From Stereocaulon alpinum (lineage: Eukaryota; Ascomycota; Lecanoromycetes; Lecanorales; Stereocaulaceae), in assembly GCA_018257865.1 (NCBI GenBank), contig JAEUBA010000048.1, positions 124,001 through 188,000 on the forward strand: a stretch of DNA of 64,000 nucleotides, in the 5' to 3' direction. The position numbers and the translations under genes are program-made. This document shows, in pieces, positions 10,236-20,917 of this stretch. Under the pieces are notes generated by a model, which was given only the letters and a program-made list of their open reading frames with translations, did not search any database and was not told the DNA's origin. The stretch's first letter is position 1. Each line of letters starts with the position of its first letter.

Positions 10236-10575
10236 TCACGAAGCAGACAATGCTTTCCAGGTTTCTCGCGACGAGATGCCAAGAAGCAGCGACACGCAAA
10301 TCGCTGGGAGCCTTTTGATGCTTATCTTTGCCTCGACGCGAAGGCGCAGGCTGAACGAAGGAGCTCAGTAGTGGCATTGCGCAGCAAGATATACCTTACT
10401 TGTTGAGCTTGGTTTCATAAGAGATCCTTATATCGGGATGGAGGCCGAGGCTGAAATTTGGTCGTAGCAGCTCCTTTATCTCGACAGAAGGATCACCTAT
10501 GATCTTGGTCTGTGATACGATCCTGCGTATGCGTTCAGCCCAGGGAATCGCAGAGGTTATCAGGAAACAATCCAT
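10236..10575 (-). CDS. Hypothetical two-exon protein, 96 aa, possibly a relic
   Basis: Exon 10575-10400, intron 10399-10351 (GTAAGG to TTCAG, with an internal CTGAG that could serve as branch site), exon 10350-10236. The reading phase closes exactly. The first exon reads like real protein (IKELLRPNFSLGLHPDIRIS), the second is basic and hydrophobic. No domain is recognised. Neighbouring minus-strand codons at 10774-10968 may be part of the same old gene. Confidence 0.3.
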
Positions 10576-11728
10576 GTCGAATTGTTGGCAGAGAAATCCA
10601 CCACTCGCAGCGGATGTAAATTACGAGCAGCCAGAGATTTCTGAATTCGATGCATATTCCAGCGCATGTATCCCCGCGATAGTGTAGCTCTACGACCGAT
10701 CAAACAATGGCGTCATCGAAGGAGCCGATTTCTCTGTAACGCCAACTGGCGATTAATGATAGGCTCCATAGTGCTATACGATTCCTAGTTGCGTTTGCTG
10801 TGCCGCGTTAAGACCTGTTGGTTCTGCGGAAAGGGCAAGGATTGATAGGCAAGCGCCGAAACTGCGTGGGCTTTCGAGACGAAGGATTCCGGGCTGGGCG
10901 GTTTCACCGAATCCTTCACACGATTCCAAGTTGCAAGAACCGTTCCTAAGCGGAAAGAATTGTCTCATGATACCAACAATGGCAATAGTGGGTACCAGAT
11001 CTCAGTCAACCGTAGTGCCTGCTGTCCCCCGACAGACTGTATAGGTGTAACTGAGATCCCTGAAACGAAGCCACGTGCTCTGGGTCCCTGATACATCTAA
11101 GGTGTCAAATTCGAGGCGATCAGTGTGGATAAGTTTCCTTACCATGCGCACGTGCAGATGCCATGGTCTCGTAGGTTTCCCAATGAAGCAACATACCTAC
11201 CTACGACTCTGGTCTCACAACTCTCTCCGAGGCTCAGTCAGGACATCGCGAGAATATTAGCTGTAGGGATTTGATGCCAATAAAATCATAGCCTGTTTGG
11301 CAGCATTAACAGCCACCTACGTAGAAGCCCATCTTTTCAATTGAAGCGTAACACATAGACCAACCCACAACTGTCTCGTCTTCAATCATCGGCGATCAGG
11401 TCGTTTGAATGACAGCACCAGCCTTACGCCTCACAGCGGCCGCCGAGAGGCTGCTATCCCTTTCTACAAGAGGACACGATCGCTGGCCATCCATTCTCCC
11501 ACGGGTTATGTAAGCAGTCTCTTTTTGAGGCTGTGCCAAGCTACCAGCAACAGAATCGGGAGACTACGTCGTTTTGGGTACGGACACAAGAGTAGGGATT
11601 AGGTAAGCACTGTGGGATATCATGAGTGGGAGGTGGTGTGGGTACTCTAGACGGACTTAAGAGACAAATGTCGTCAACTCGGACTTTGGGAAGCAGATAT
11701 GCCCTTAATTCCACCAGTCTGGGACATC
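10576..11728. other. Intergenic up to the mobile element
   Basis: Short ORFs only. A minus-strand ORF at 10774-10968 has biased composition but no start context or domain. Nothing else is supported. Confidence 0.4.
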
Positions 11729-11733
11729 AAAAG

Positions 11734-11848
11734 TACGGTGTGCCGCAATGGGTAAGTGGTCACATCAAATATTTTTAACTTTAATTTTGAAAACCTACCC
11801 CACTATATTTATAATTATTAATAATCTAGTAACTATACTACCACCAGC
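11734..11848 (+). repeat. Left terminal inverted repeat (115 bp)
   Basis: Pairs with 20615-20729 in reverse complement over its whole length. The few differences are G/A or C/T, such as CAATGGGTAAG here and CAATAGGCAAG at the other end. The AAAAG duplication directly precedes it. Confidence 0.85.
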
Positions 11849-12399
11849 TATTAACTATCTATTAAGTAACTTAAATAGTTATTTCTATACGTAATAAACC
11901 CTTACTAGTAGTTAGAACTATACGCTATTATCTCCCGCTACTATATATATCGCCGCCGGAAATAGGTAAAATACTTATATTATCTCTACTAATAATATAT
12001 AGTAGACTGCGCTAACTATTCCCTATAGGTAAGATAACCTCCTACTAGCCTCCCGCCCTCCTTTTATATACTATTCTACGTCTATAAGTAGCTAGGCGGG
12101 TTATAATTCTACCCCGCTATTATATAGTCTAGGTCTCCGCCCTAGCTAGCGGTAGGGAAGGCCCGCCTATAATATATACCTATAAAAGTATATATATACG
12201 TATTACTATAGGAGTCCTTATATATTACTAGCGCCTTAGTTAAAGTACTACCTAGCGAGTACTTAGTACTATTATATAATCTCCGCCCTAGCTAGCGGTA
12301 GGTAAGGCCCGCCTATAATATATATTAATAAGTATATACTAGAGAATACCTGTAAAAATCTAGATTTTTACTATTTTTACTAAGGCTATTAATTAGGCA

Positions 12400-14110
12400 A
12401 TAGTACCTAAGTATATACTATATTCTTTATTAATCGGTTATTCGTATATTTATAACTATCCGGCCTAATAATATACAGATTCGCCTGCTTCGTAACCTAT
12501 AAAAGCGATATATAGAGCTGACTATAACTAAAAGCTAGCCGTAACTATAGGTTAATACCTACGAACTTTATAGATTACCCCTAGGACTTGTTTATTATTA
12601 TTATAAATACCGAGCGGACTAGATATTACTTATATATAAAAGGTATAGGGATCCTCTTATTATTTTCCTTAGACTATAATAGCGTCTTAAAGAGTATTAC
12701 CTTTTTACTATTATACGTACCGCCTATATGTCAACCCTCAAGCGTGTGCGCGTTATAGCTACGCCAACGCAATAATATTAATCAGGGTCTAGGGGCTTGG
12801 CAATAGTATTGCTACCCGGGACTCCCCCGTGTTTTGGGGATCTTTAGAAATTAGTTCTGCTACCACTCGACTACCAAGTAATATGATTATGTCTATTGCT
12901 TGATACCTGAATCCAGTAACTTCACGTCTCTCATACCTTAGTGCGCCAGCTTAGAGCCGGCGTCGCTAGCCTTTACACTATAATCTCGCCTTTAAAGATA
13001 TACTTACTATATTATATAACCTAAAGCTAAGTCCCGTTATAAAGCTGTAGCGGATTTAGGTTTCTAAGTAATATAACTAGAATACCTAGTTTAATACAGA
13101 GCTTATAGGGCGGTAGCGAGGCCTTATAAAATATATTAAAATATTTAGTTAGAAAGAGGTCCTCGTCTTCTTTAGAAATAGCCTAATTAACGCTTTAGTA
13201 TATAGTAAGCTCGCTAGGTATCTGCGTTATAAGCTTGCTATTAATCTTAGTAACGTCCTTATTCGCAATAGTAAGAATAGCTCTTTAAGATAGATACTCT
13301 CTATCTACTATACCTAGGCGATATAGGTTTAGGTATACCTTATTAATTAACTTATTAATAGCGTTTTTAGGAACGTAGCTATAAGCCTAAGGTACTACGT
13401 CTTCCTTAGTAGTAGAGCTCTTCTAAATACTAGACCCGTTCCCGATCTTAAGAAGATTAATAGTAAAAGCCCTTATATTAGTATATATAGAATTAGTAAG
13501 ATTAGGATTATTAAGTTATTTATTAATAGTTAGGTCTAATTATATAGTATCCTACTAGAACTCAGCCTATTATATATAGGTATTAATAACCTAATTACTG
13601 GATCCGCTAGCTACTACTAGTAGGGTTTATCGAAAATTACTATAGAAGTAGATAACCTTACCCCTAAACTACGCCCCCTTATTACTATAGATATCTTTAA
13701 GGCTTCGGCTTACAGCCTCTATATTATACCTACTTTATATAGGCGACTTATCCTAAAAGATTACCTAAGCTCGCTTTATAAGCTCCGTAAGGTTCGTCCC
13801 TTTCTTAATCCTATATAAAGAAGTAGCGTCCGAATCTAGTAGTATCTTAAATTAGGAGTAGGTAGTATAACTATCTTAGAGGAGTATTACTACTATACCT
13901 AAGGATACTATAGCTAGAGCTACTTTTCGTTTAAGGTATACTTTCTTTATTATAATATTCTCGATAAAGGTCTTGCTAGTACCCCTAGCGCCGTTAAGAA
14001 AGAATAGGGTACTAAGGGCTCTATACTTATTATCCGTATTTATATTAATAGCGTCTATAATTTAGTTAATAGCGTAGCTTTAATTAGGATTAAGCTTACT
14101 CTATAAGAAC
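12400..14110 (-). pseudogene. PIF1-like helicase of the Rep/Hel element, RIP-degraded
   Basis: Minus-strand translation shows helicase blocks in order. A degenerate Walker A reads LFFLNGARGTSKTF (family FFLDGPGGTGKTF). Then come VALAIVSLGIVVILL, KGTNLTELIKRA, SKEDEDLFLTKYFN, LPPYKLCIKLGILVILLRNL, and INKS*G*SIKFVGINL (family INKxQGQS..). The stops in the last block are explained by CAG/CAA to TAG/TAA changes, the signature of RIP. A solo LTR interrupts the reading at 12729-12977, just before the C-terminal blocks. No functional protein can be made. Boundaries are approximate. Confidence 0.7.
12729..12977. mobile_element. Solo LTR (249 bp) inside the helicase relic
   Basis: Begins TGTCAACC and ends TTTACA (TG...CA ends) and is flanked by CTATA at 12724-12728 and 12978-12982. 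It is visibly less AT-rich than its host and splits the helicase reading frame. This is the normal footprint of an LTR retrotransposon removed by LTR-LTR recombination. A tRNA-like stretch inside (TAGTCGAGTGG box A-like) leaves a SINE as a less likely alternative. Confidence 0.65.
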
Positions 14111-15255
14111 TCGATATCCTTAGGGCTAATATTATAAGATATCTCTTCGCGTAAGAGCTAATTAGGAATATCGCTTATACTATTAAAGTTAATAGTAGGA
14201 ATTAGTAGATTATATTAAGCTAGATCCTCCGTACGCTCTAGAGTAGAGGTATATTCTAACTAACTATTAATAAGGTAGAGTGTATACTGCTTAGTATATA
14301 TAGTCTCTTTACCAGCTAGTATCTAAAGCGTTTAAAATTCCCGTTATAAGATATATATATAATTAGATAATATATACTCTTTATATTTATCCTATAATAC
14401 TAGAGTATCTATTAGTTAGAGCTTAAGTAATACTATAATAAATAGGCTCTATAGTCTATAACCCCCCTAAAAGTCCTTACCCTTATCTAAGATCTTATTA
14501 GTATACTTATAATTTTTAGTTAGCCTAAGCTCTATATAGGCTTCTTTCTATTCTATTACGTAGCCGTTAATTATACGTAGGTTGTTAAAAGACGTAGCAC
14601 CCTTGCGATAATATAGGAGTAGTTATAGATAATATAAATCCTTACTTTTAGGGCTAATAAAGTATATACGCTTAAGGGCTTCGCCTTTTTTATAAACCTT
14701 CTACCGCTTAGATTACTTAATCTAGGTAAAATACTTTAGAAAGTTAGTATATAGGTAATCCAGCGGGTTCTTTTTAACTATAAGCCGCCTACCGTTCTTC
14801 TTCCTAAAAGGTAGTAGCTAGCCTTAATTAAGGGCTTCCTTAGTAATCTAATTTATCTTAAAGTACTTAGTTAAGGTAGTTCTGCGTAGCTTTTTATTAT
14901 CTATAAGCTTCTACTTAGTAGTATTATTTATAGCCTTATCTTCGCCCGGATTAAATAGGATATATTATTAATCTAGTAGATAGATCTATAAGCGCTCTAT
15001 ATAAGGCTTTATTATACCTATACCGAATAATAATAGCTTCTATACGGCCTCTACGGAGCTAATCTAGCGAGCTGAATAGTACTTAGTAATCTTATCTACC
15101 TCCTTATCTTATTACTTAGGCTGCCCTAAAGGAGTAGGGTTATTATTATAGTACTTGCTACGTTAAGTTAGGGTAATATTAGCCTAATCTAAGCCCTTAT
15201 AGACGTATTTATATAGATAGAAAACCGACTTAATAGAGCTATAGATCTTAATATT

Positions 15256-16255
15256 TCCGTAGGAGACTGCGGGGAAGGAGAGGAAGGGCGCGCCCAACAC
15301 GCCTAACCCCATCACTAGAAAAGGAAGAATGGGCCCTGCAGGAGCTTGAGGCGAAGGATTGGGATCAAGCGGTAACGGCGATAAGGAGGAAGGCACATTG
15401 GCATAACCCAAAAACGGATGTCGAGGAGTATCAAGACGTAGGCGTCCTAGCCAAGAAGATATAAGGCTGGGTAACAGCGAAGTAGATCGAGCGGTGGGAG
15501 GTATATAAGGATACTATCCCTGAGCACTCTCGCACACCCGTATAGAATAAACCGTTGTTCGGAGAAAGGTATAACTACCACCTGAAGCTTAGGAAGGCAG
15601 AAAGCTTAATAGCAGTCCAACTCCGAAGTGGGAAGAATAGGTTTAACCACTTCCTTTATAAGGCGAGGGTGCTAGGGGTCCGCAGTGCCCGCTGCAGTTA
15701 TAGATAGAGGAATCAGGATACGAAGTATATTCTCCTGCACTGCCCAGAGCTTAGCGACACTCGAAGGGAGCTTATTAAAGAGGCAGAGACTTACGATATT
15801 AGGACTATACTAGCTGAGGTCACCAGTATAAGAGCGGCTGCGAGATGGCTGGTTAGGTTAGGATTCCTAACGCAGTATTAACTTGCTAGGGAACAGCTCT
15901 CCCAGTCTAAACTCCCTATCGGAGTAGAACCGGTAACAAAAACCCTAAAGATAAAGAAGCCTAAGCGCAAGTAGAAGCCAAAGGCGGCGGAGCTGCCGGA
16001 GTGTTGTAGGGCCTATTAGGGTAACGGAGATTATCGTTACCGGTGTTATAGAGCCTGGCGGCGAGGTCGGACAGGCGGAGTAGAACGATAAGTAAGCTGA
16101 TAAGCGAAAGTTTTTAGCTAGAAGGGGCGACTCTAGAAAGGTTTCTTTCACGTCTAGAGGGCCTTCAACCCCCCTAGATTTCCTAATAATGTAAGAGAAC
16201 ACCCTTATTAGTATATATAGATACTAGAATAGGCGTATAAATCAATCAATCAATC
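15256..16255 (+). mobile_element. 5'-truncated non-LTR retrotransposon, copy 1 (1,000 bp)
   Basis: Flanked by the 13-bp duplication AGATCTTAATATT (15243-15255 and 16256-16268) and ending in tandem AATC units, as LINEs do. Plus-strand translation gives the C-terminal end of a fungal LINE ORF2: IAVQLRSGKNRFNHFLYK, then a cysteine/histidine block (TKYILLHCPELSDTRRELI). Internal TAG codons replace TGG, consistent with RIP. Probably Tad1/I-type, which is inference. Confidence 0.75.
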
Positions 16256-16268
16256 AGATCTTAATATT

Positions 16269-16950
16269 AATATAGCTACTATATTTCTTTAATAGATAGG
16301 GATTATACGGAATAACCTATCTATTATTAATATTTATATTTTTAAGAGGCTCTGTAAATAGACGTTTATACTAAGGGTAGCTCCTATTAAGGGCGAACTT
16401 AGTTTAGTCGCGAAAATCCTTAGGGAAGCTCTTACTATAATAATTCTTCTCTTTACTATAGTATATATTATTAGGGTTACTAGTACAGCGATTATAGACT
16501 ATATACTATAAAACTAACTTATAGAGCTTCTTATTAGCTCCTTTATTAGGTATAAATACTTAGATAACGCTATCGATATCTTTAATAGTATAAATCCGAT
16601 CCTCTTCCTATATAATTAATAAAATATAGGTATATAGTAGTCCTCGCTTTTAAAACTTAATTATAAAGTAATAAGTAATATTAATACTAAGTATATAAAG
16701 CTTAAGGAGGTTATATATAAGCTTATTAAGCTTCTGCTTAAATATATAGGCCGTTAGATTATAACGGTACTCTTATATCTAGCTAGGCTTTAGTAGATTT
16801 TGAATATTAGGCTACTTAGGATTATATATAAAGGTAATAAAGTACTTAGGTTTACCCCTTTTCCGAATAATTATTATTACGTCTTATATCTTCGCCTTTA
16901 TATATCGTAGGCTTCCTAGTATTATAGCTAGTAGTATAGTTACTTTAGAC
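16269..16950 (-). pseudogene. Helitron-like Rep (HUH) domain, RIP-degraded
   Basis: Minus-strand translation begins PKYFITFIYNPK (family FITFTCNPxWPEI) and continues through FKQKLNKLIYNLLKLYILSIN, then KRGLLYTYILL where active copies have a GLPHxHIL-type HUH motif. Both histidines are tyrosine codons here (CAT to TAT), which would abolish the endonuclease. Later blocks (PNKGANKKLYKLVL, NRCTSNPNN) also fit. Copy 1 of the LINE begins directly downstream. Boundaries are approximate. Confidence 0.65.
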
Positions 16951-17230
16951 CTAAAATCCTTAAGAGAGATACTAAGGTTAGTACTAAGCCTATCTATAAG
17001 CCCTAAGTAGTAGTTAGCTTAGATAGTTTACTAATTTCGCCTATACTAATTTAGATCGTTTATCTTAATTAAAGCTTAGATATTAGTAACCTAGTAACTA
17101 AAAAGACGCCCCCTATCTAGTATATAACTAAAGTAAGGTAAACGGATCTATAGTATAGTTAGATTTAGAAGGAAGATATTCCGACTTAGAAATATTATAA
17201 TCTAACTTAGGGTAATAAAAGATACTTACC

Positions 17231-17732
17231 GCGACACTCGAAGGGAGCTTATCAAAGAGGCAGAGACTCACGATGTTAGGACTATGCTGGCTGAGGTCAC
17301 CGGTATAAGAGCGGCTGCGAGATGGCTGGTTAGGTCAGGATTCCTAACGCAGTATCGACTTGCTAGGGAACAGCTCTCCCAGTCTAAACTCCCTATCGGA
17401 GTAGAACCGGCAACAAAAACCCTAAAGATAAAGAAGCCTAAGCGCAAGTGGAAGCCAAAGGCGGCGGAGCTGCCGGAGTGTTGCAGGGCCTATTAGGGCA
17501 ACGGAGATTATCGTTACCGGTGTTATAGAGCCTAGCGGCGAGGTCGGATAGGCGGAGCAGAACGATAAGTAAGCTGATAAGCGAAAGTTTTTGGCTAGAA
17601 GGGGCGACTCTAGAAAGGTTTCTTTCGCGTCTAGAGGGCCTTCAACCCCCCTAGATTTCCTAATAATGTAAGAGAACACCCTCATTAGTATATATAGATA
17701 CTAGAATAGGCGTATAAATCAATCAATCAATC
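17231..17732 (+). mobile_element. 5'-truncated non-LTR retrotransposon, copy 2 (502 bp)
   Basis: Same 3' end as copy 1, flanked by AAAAGATACTTACC (17217-17230 and 17733-17746), a 14-bp duplication. It keeps some TGG codons that are TAG in copy 1, while other sites are changed only here, so both copies took independent transitions. It has its own duplication, so it is a separate insertion. Confidence 0.75.
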
Positions 17733-17746
17733 AAAAGATACTTACC

Positions 17747-20614
17747 TATATCTACTTTATATAAAACTAACGCCTTATTAATTATATAGATCCTCTACGC
17801 CCTTAAGGTATATTATCGCTGTTAGTATTAAGGTCGTTTTCTTACTTTAAGTTATTACTACTATCTTCTTACTCTAGATCCTCCGAAAACTGGAAGTTAT
17901 AGCGAGATAGTATACTAGCGGTATAATTACGCTGCGATATATATAATAGATAATCGCTAGGAAGCTATCGACCGGCTAATAGGATATAATTATACTATAA
18001 CTGCTCGCTAAATAGGAATAGTAAGATATACCGTAGAGCTATATAAGAAGGATACTACTCTAGGATTATTATAAGACCCCCCTCTTTAGTTTCTATATAG
18101 ATATTACGTTTAATATAACCCTTTTTCCTATTAGTAGGTATAATTATAATATAGGCGACCTTAGTAGATATAGGGTAATTATATATACCCCTATTTTAAC
18201 GTTTTAGATTAAGCTGCTAAATACGTATACTTATTATCTTAATTAGATATCTTTCCTTATCCTCCTTTATACGATCGAAGCAAGTCTTGAAACCTTAAGT
18301 ATATAGATTAATAGTACGTAGGATATACTATAGCTAAGTAAGGGTAGCTAGATCTATACCCCCTAAATAGTACTATTAAGTATCCAGTTACTCCTATATA
18401 CTATCTAGGGTATAGATTTAAGTAAACTTCGCCCGTTCGCTATTATCTAGTATAAGAGGCCCTATATAATAGTAGACTAACCCCTAGATTCGGAACGTAG
18501 TGCGGCCTATATTAAAGTTAATATTATTAGCTACCTTACTAGTAAAGGAGAGGCTGTTATTATAGCTAATAATATTTTAAATAAATTCTTTACTACGAGT
18601 AGTCCTACGGCGTATAGGGTGCCTATCTACTAGGATATCTTTAATTTTATAGAGTAAGTTATTTGTTTTACGCGCTATAAGCTTACAGTCCTTTTCCGGT
18701 CTATTAGGTAATAGATCGACCTCTTCTAGCTTATATAATTAATTAGGCGGTAGCTAATTATTCTTCCTATTATCGCAGTATAGCTACTAATTATAGGGCC
18801 TACGTTCTATAGGTTAAGACTAAGTAGTATAGTAGGGGTAGGTATTAGACGTATTATAGAAACCTTTATTAATTATAAAAAGCTTTACGTCTTTAGCCGT
18901 AGCTAGGTCCCTATATAACTAGAATATAGCCCTATTCCTTAACTAATATAGGCTACGCTAGCGACTAGGGTAGTCTAGGCTATAGTCTTCTATAGTTCGT
19001 TCCTAGCAGGCGTAGTAGCGTAGAGTGCGCTTAGAGTATACTAGTTTAGGTAGGGGAGTAATTAAGTTAATATCTATAAACTTAGTAGGCGCTAACTTAG
19101 TAATATCTTCTAGAGTAGGAGCTGGTAGAGGGACTCTTTATAAGATTACTACCTATAAATATAAGTTAATAGGGTTATAATTACGCTGTATTATAGTATA
19201 GCTATTAATATAAGAATTATACTAAGGCTCTTAGAATAGCCTACTTAGTAAATACCTAAGTACTACGGTCTCCCCTATAGTATTAACTATATCCTCCCTT
19301 ATAGTATTAATTACCTAAGCAGCTGCTATAGTATTTTTAGGTTTACTACGCCTAACCCCTATACTCTTATAAGTCTTCTTCCTCTTATTGCTAGCGGTAT
19401 TTAGGTTAAGCTCCGTAAGGGCTAGTCGTTTAGTAGAGGAGCGAAAGGAGGTAGCAGTATAATTATAGCGATAGTTAAGGTTATAAAGATAGTAAGTATA
19501 TATAGTAAGACGTATATCTTTAGGAGGAGCGATATTATCTATAAGCTATCTATTATATATAATTTATATATAAATAAGGTAGTAGAGAGAAAAAAAAAGA
19601 AGAAAGCACTAGTAAATAAAACAGACGCGGGAGTAGGGGCGTTAAGATATAGGATTTTAACGTATATATACTATATATTTAAGTATAATATTTGCGTATA
19701 TAGGCTAATTTAAAAGGTTTTTAGTATATTAGAATCCTTAAGAGCTTACGTATCTTTTAAATTACCTAACTATTTATTATACGTGCTATACGTTAAGTGC
19801 GTAAAGTGCGTAGAATATTAATATTCGTGCTAGGCTAAGATAGGAAATTAGGGGACTTATCTTAAGATATATTAGATCGCTTAGCACGGGTGATCTTCAG
19901 GGTCCTAATTACCGATTTTCTATTATAGTAAGAAAGATATTAATAGACTAGATTACGTTAGGTCTTAGTATAGTATATTTTTAATACCTATATTATTTCT
20001 TCTTTAATCTTCGCTAGATACCTTCTAGATTAACTAGTCTTATTCTATATATTAAATTATACTTAGAAATAGCGATCCCCTTATATTAGAAGTAGGTATA
20101 GAGGTATATAAGGCTAAAGTTAGTAATAAAGCTACTAGCTAGGTACTCCTATATAATACGAATTATCTTATTATCTTAAAACTATTCCTACCTAATTTTA
20201 CGCCTCTACTAGTAACCTAGCTTAATCCTAATTTACTAAAGTAATTTAGGTTATATAGGTATTCCTATAGCTTTTAACTTAACTCTTATCTCTTAATTAG
20301 TCGCTAGGCGCTTATAGAAGAGGAAGGTAATTATTAAGTTATAAAGTTAAGGGTTTAGATACTTATATATAATATATTTCTTTACGCCCTAACTAGTTAG
20401 GCGTCTTTATAGTATCTTTAGACTAACTATAAGGTAGTACTTATATAATTTAATAAGGATATCCCCCGTAGTAGTACCCCTATTATAGGTATTAAGGATC
20501 TATTTTTAGTAGGAGTCTAAGTTAATTATATATAGCGCTATAAAGATAAGAGGTAGTAATTTAATAGAGTACTATTAGATAAGCTATATTATAGGCGCTA
20601 TAGATAATTAGATC
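17747..20614 (-). other. Upstream part of the Rep/Hel element, degraded
   Basis: AT-rich, stop-filled sequence between the second LINE and the right TIR. Minus-strand fragments around 18.9-19.05 kb read like protein (ERTIEDYSLDYPSR, DLATAKDVKLFIINKGFYN), probably the N-terminal part of the same ORF. No other gene can be recognised. Confidence 0.45.
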
Positions 20615-20729
20615 GCTAGTAGTAGTATAGTTACTAGATTATTAATAATTGCAAATATAGTAGGGTAGGTTTTTAAAATTAAAGTTGAAAATATTTGATG
20701 TAACCACTTGCCTATTGCGGCACACCGTA
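20615..20729 (-). repeat. Right terminal inverted repeat (115 bp)
   Basis: Reverse complement matches the left repeat. It is followed by AAAAG and lies 188 bp upstream of the ATG of the reductase gene. Confidence 0.85.
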
Positions 20730-20814
20730 AAAAGCTACAACGGGACGTCTGACACATCCGGTTGCATAGGGCAATGTTAGGGTAGCATATCCGCAAATAG
20801 AGCTAGTATTCGTG

Positions 20815-20822
20815 TATATAAG
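20815..20822 (+). promoter_or_regulatory. TATA box of the reductase gene
   Basis: TATATAAG about 95 bp upstream of the ATG at 20918 and 86 bp outside the right TIR, so the core promoter lies in flanking DNA and not in the element. Confidence 0.45.
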
Positions 20823-20917
20823 GTAGCCGTGGACTTTGCTCCCAGGCCGAAGTTTTTGCAACACCAGGTTCTTCCATCTACAGAGACTCTTCGGCAGATT
20901 TGACTTTGTCGTCCAAG

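Larger units (their letters stand above)
11734..20729 (-). mobile_element. AT-rich 9-kb TIR element carrying Helitron-type Rep and helicase relics
   Basis: The element is bounded by 115-bp inverted repeats that align without indels and differ almost only by transitions. They begin TACGGTGTGCCGCAAT. The flanks are AAAAG at 11729-11733 and 20730-20734, a 5-bp target-site duplication. The interior is TpA-rich and full of stops, as expected after RIP. Minus-strand translation recovers a Helitron_like_N (Rep/HUH) segment at about 16.27-16.95 kb and a PIF1-like helicase at about 12.4-14.1 kb, in the usual Rep-then-helicase order. Canonical Helitrons have neither long TIRs nor target duplications, so this is either an unusual Rep/Hel element or a Helitron trapped inside a TIR transposon. 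Removing the nested insertions leaves about 7.2 kb. Confidence 0.75.

Noticed and set aside
12790..12960. tRNA-like segment (box A-like TAGTCGAGTGG on the minus strand, hairpin with C4/G5 arms)
   Set aside because: No complete cloverleaf or T-arm could be built, and TG...CA ends with a 5-bp duplication fit a solo LTR better than a tRNA gene or SINE.
15184..17685. Minus-strand ORFs of 75-87 codons in and near the LINE copies
   Set aside because: They are antisense readings of the LINE 3' end; the plus-strand reading has the retrotransposon motifs.
11734..20729. Starship-type giant element
   Set aside because: No tyrosine-recombinase (DUF3435) trace was found, the element is small, and it has long TIRs.
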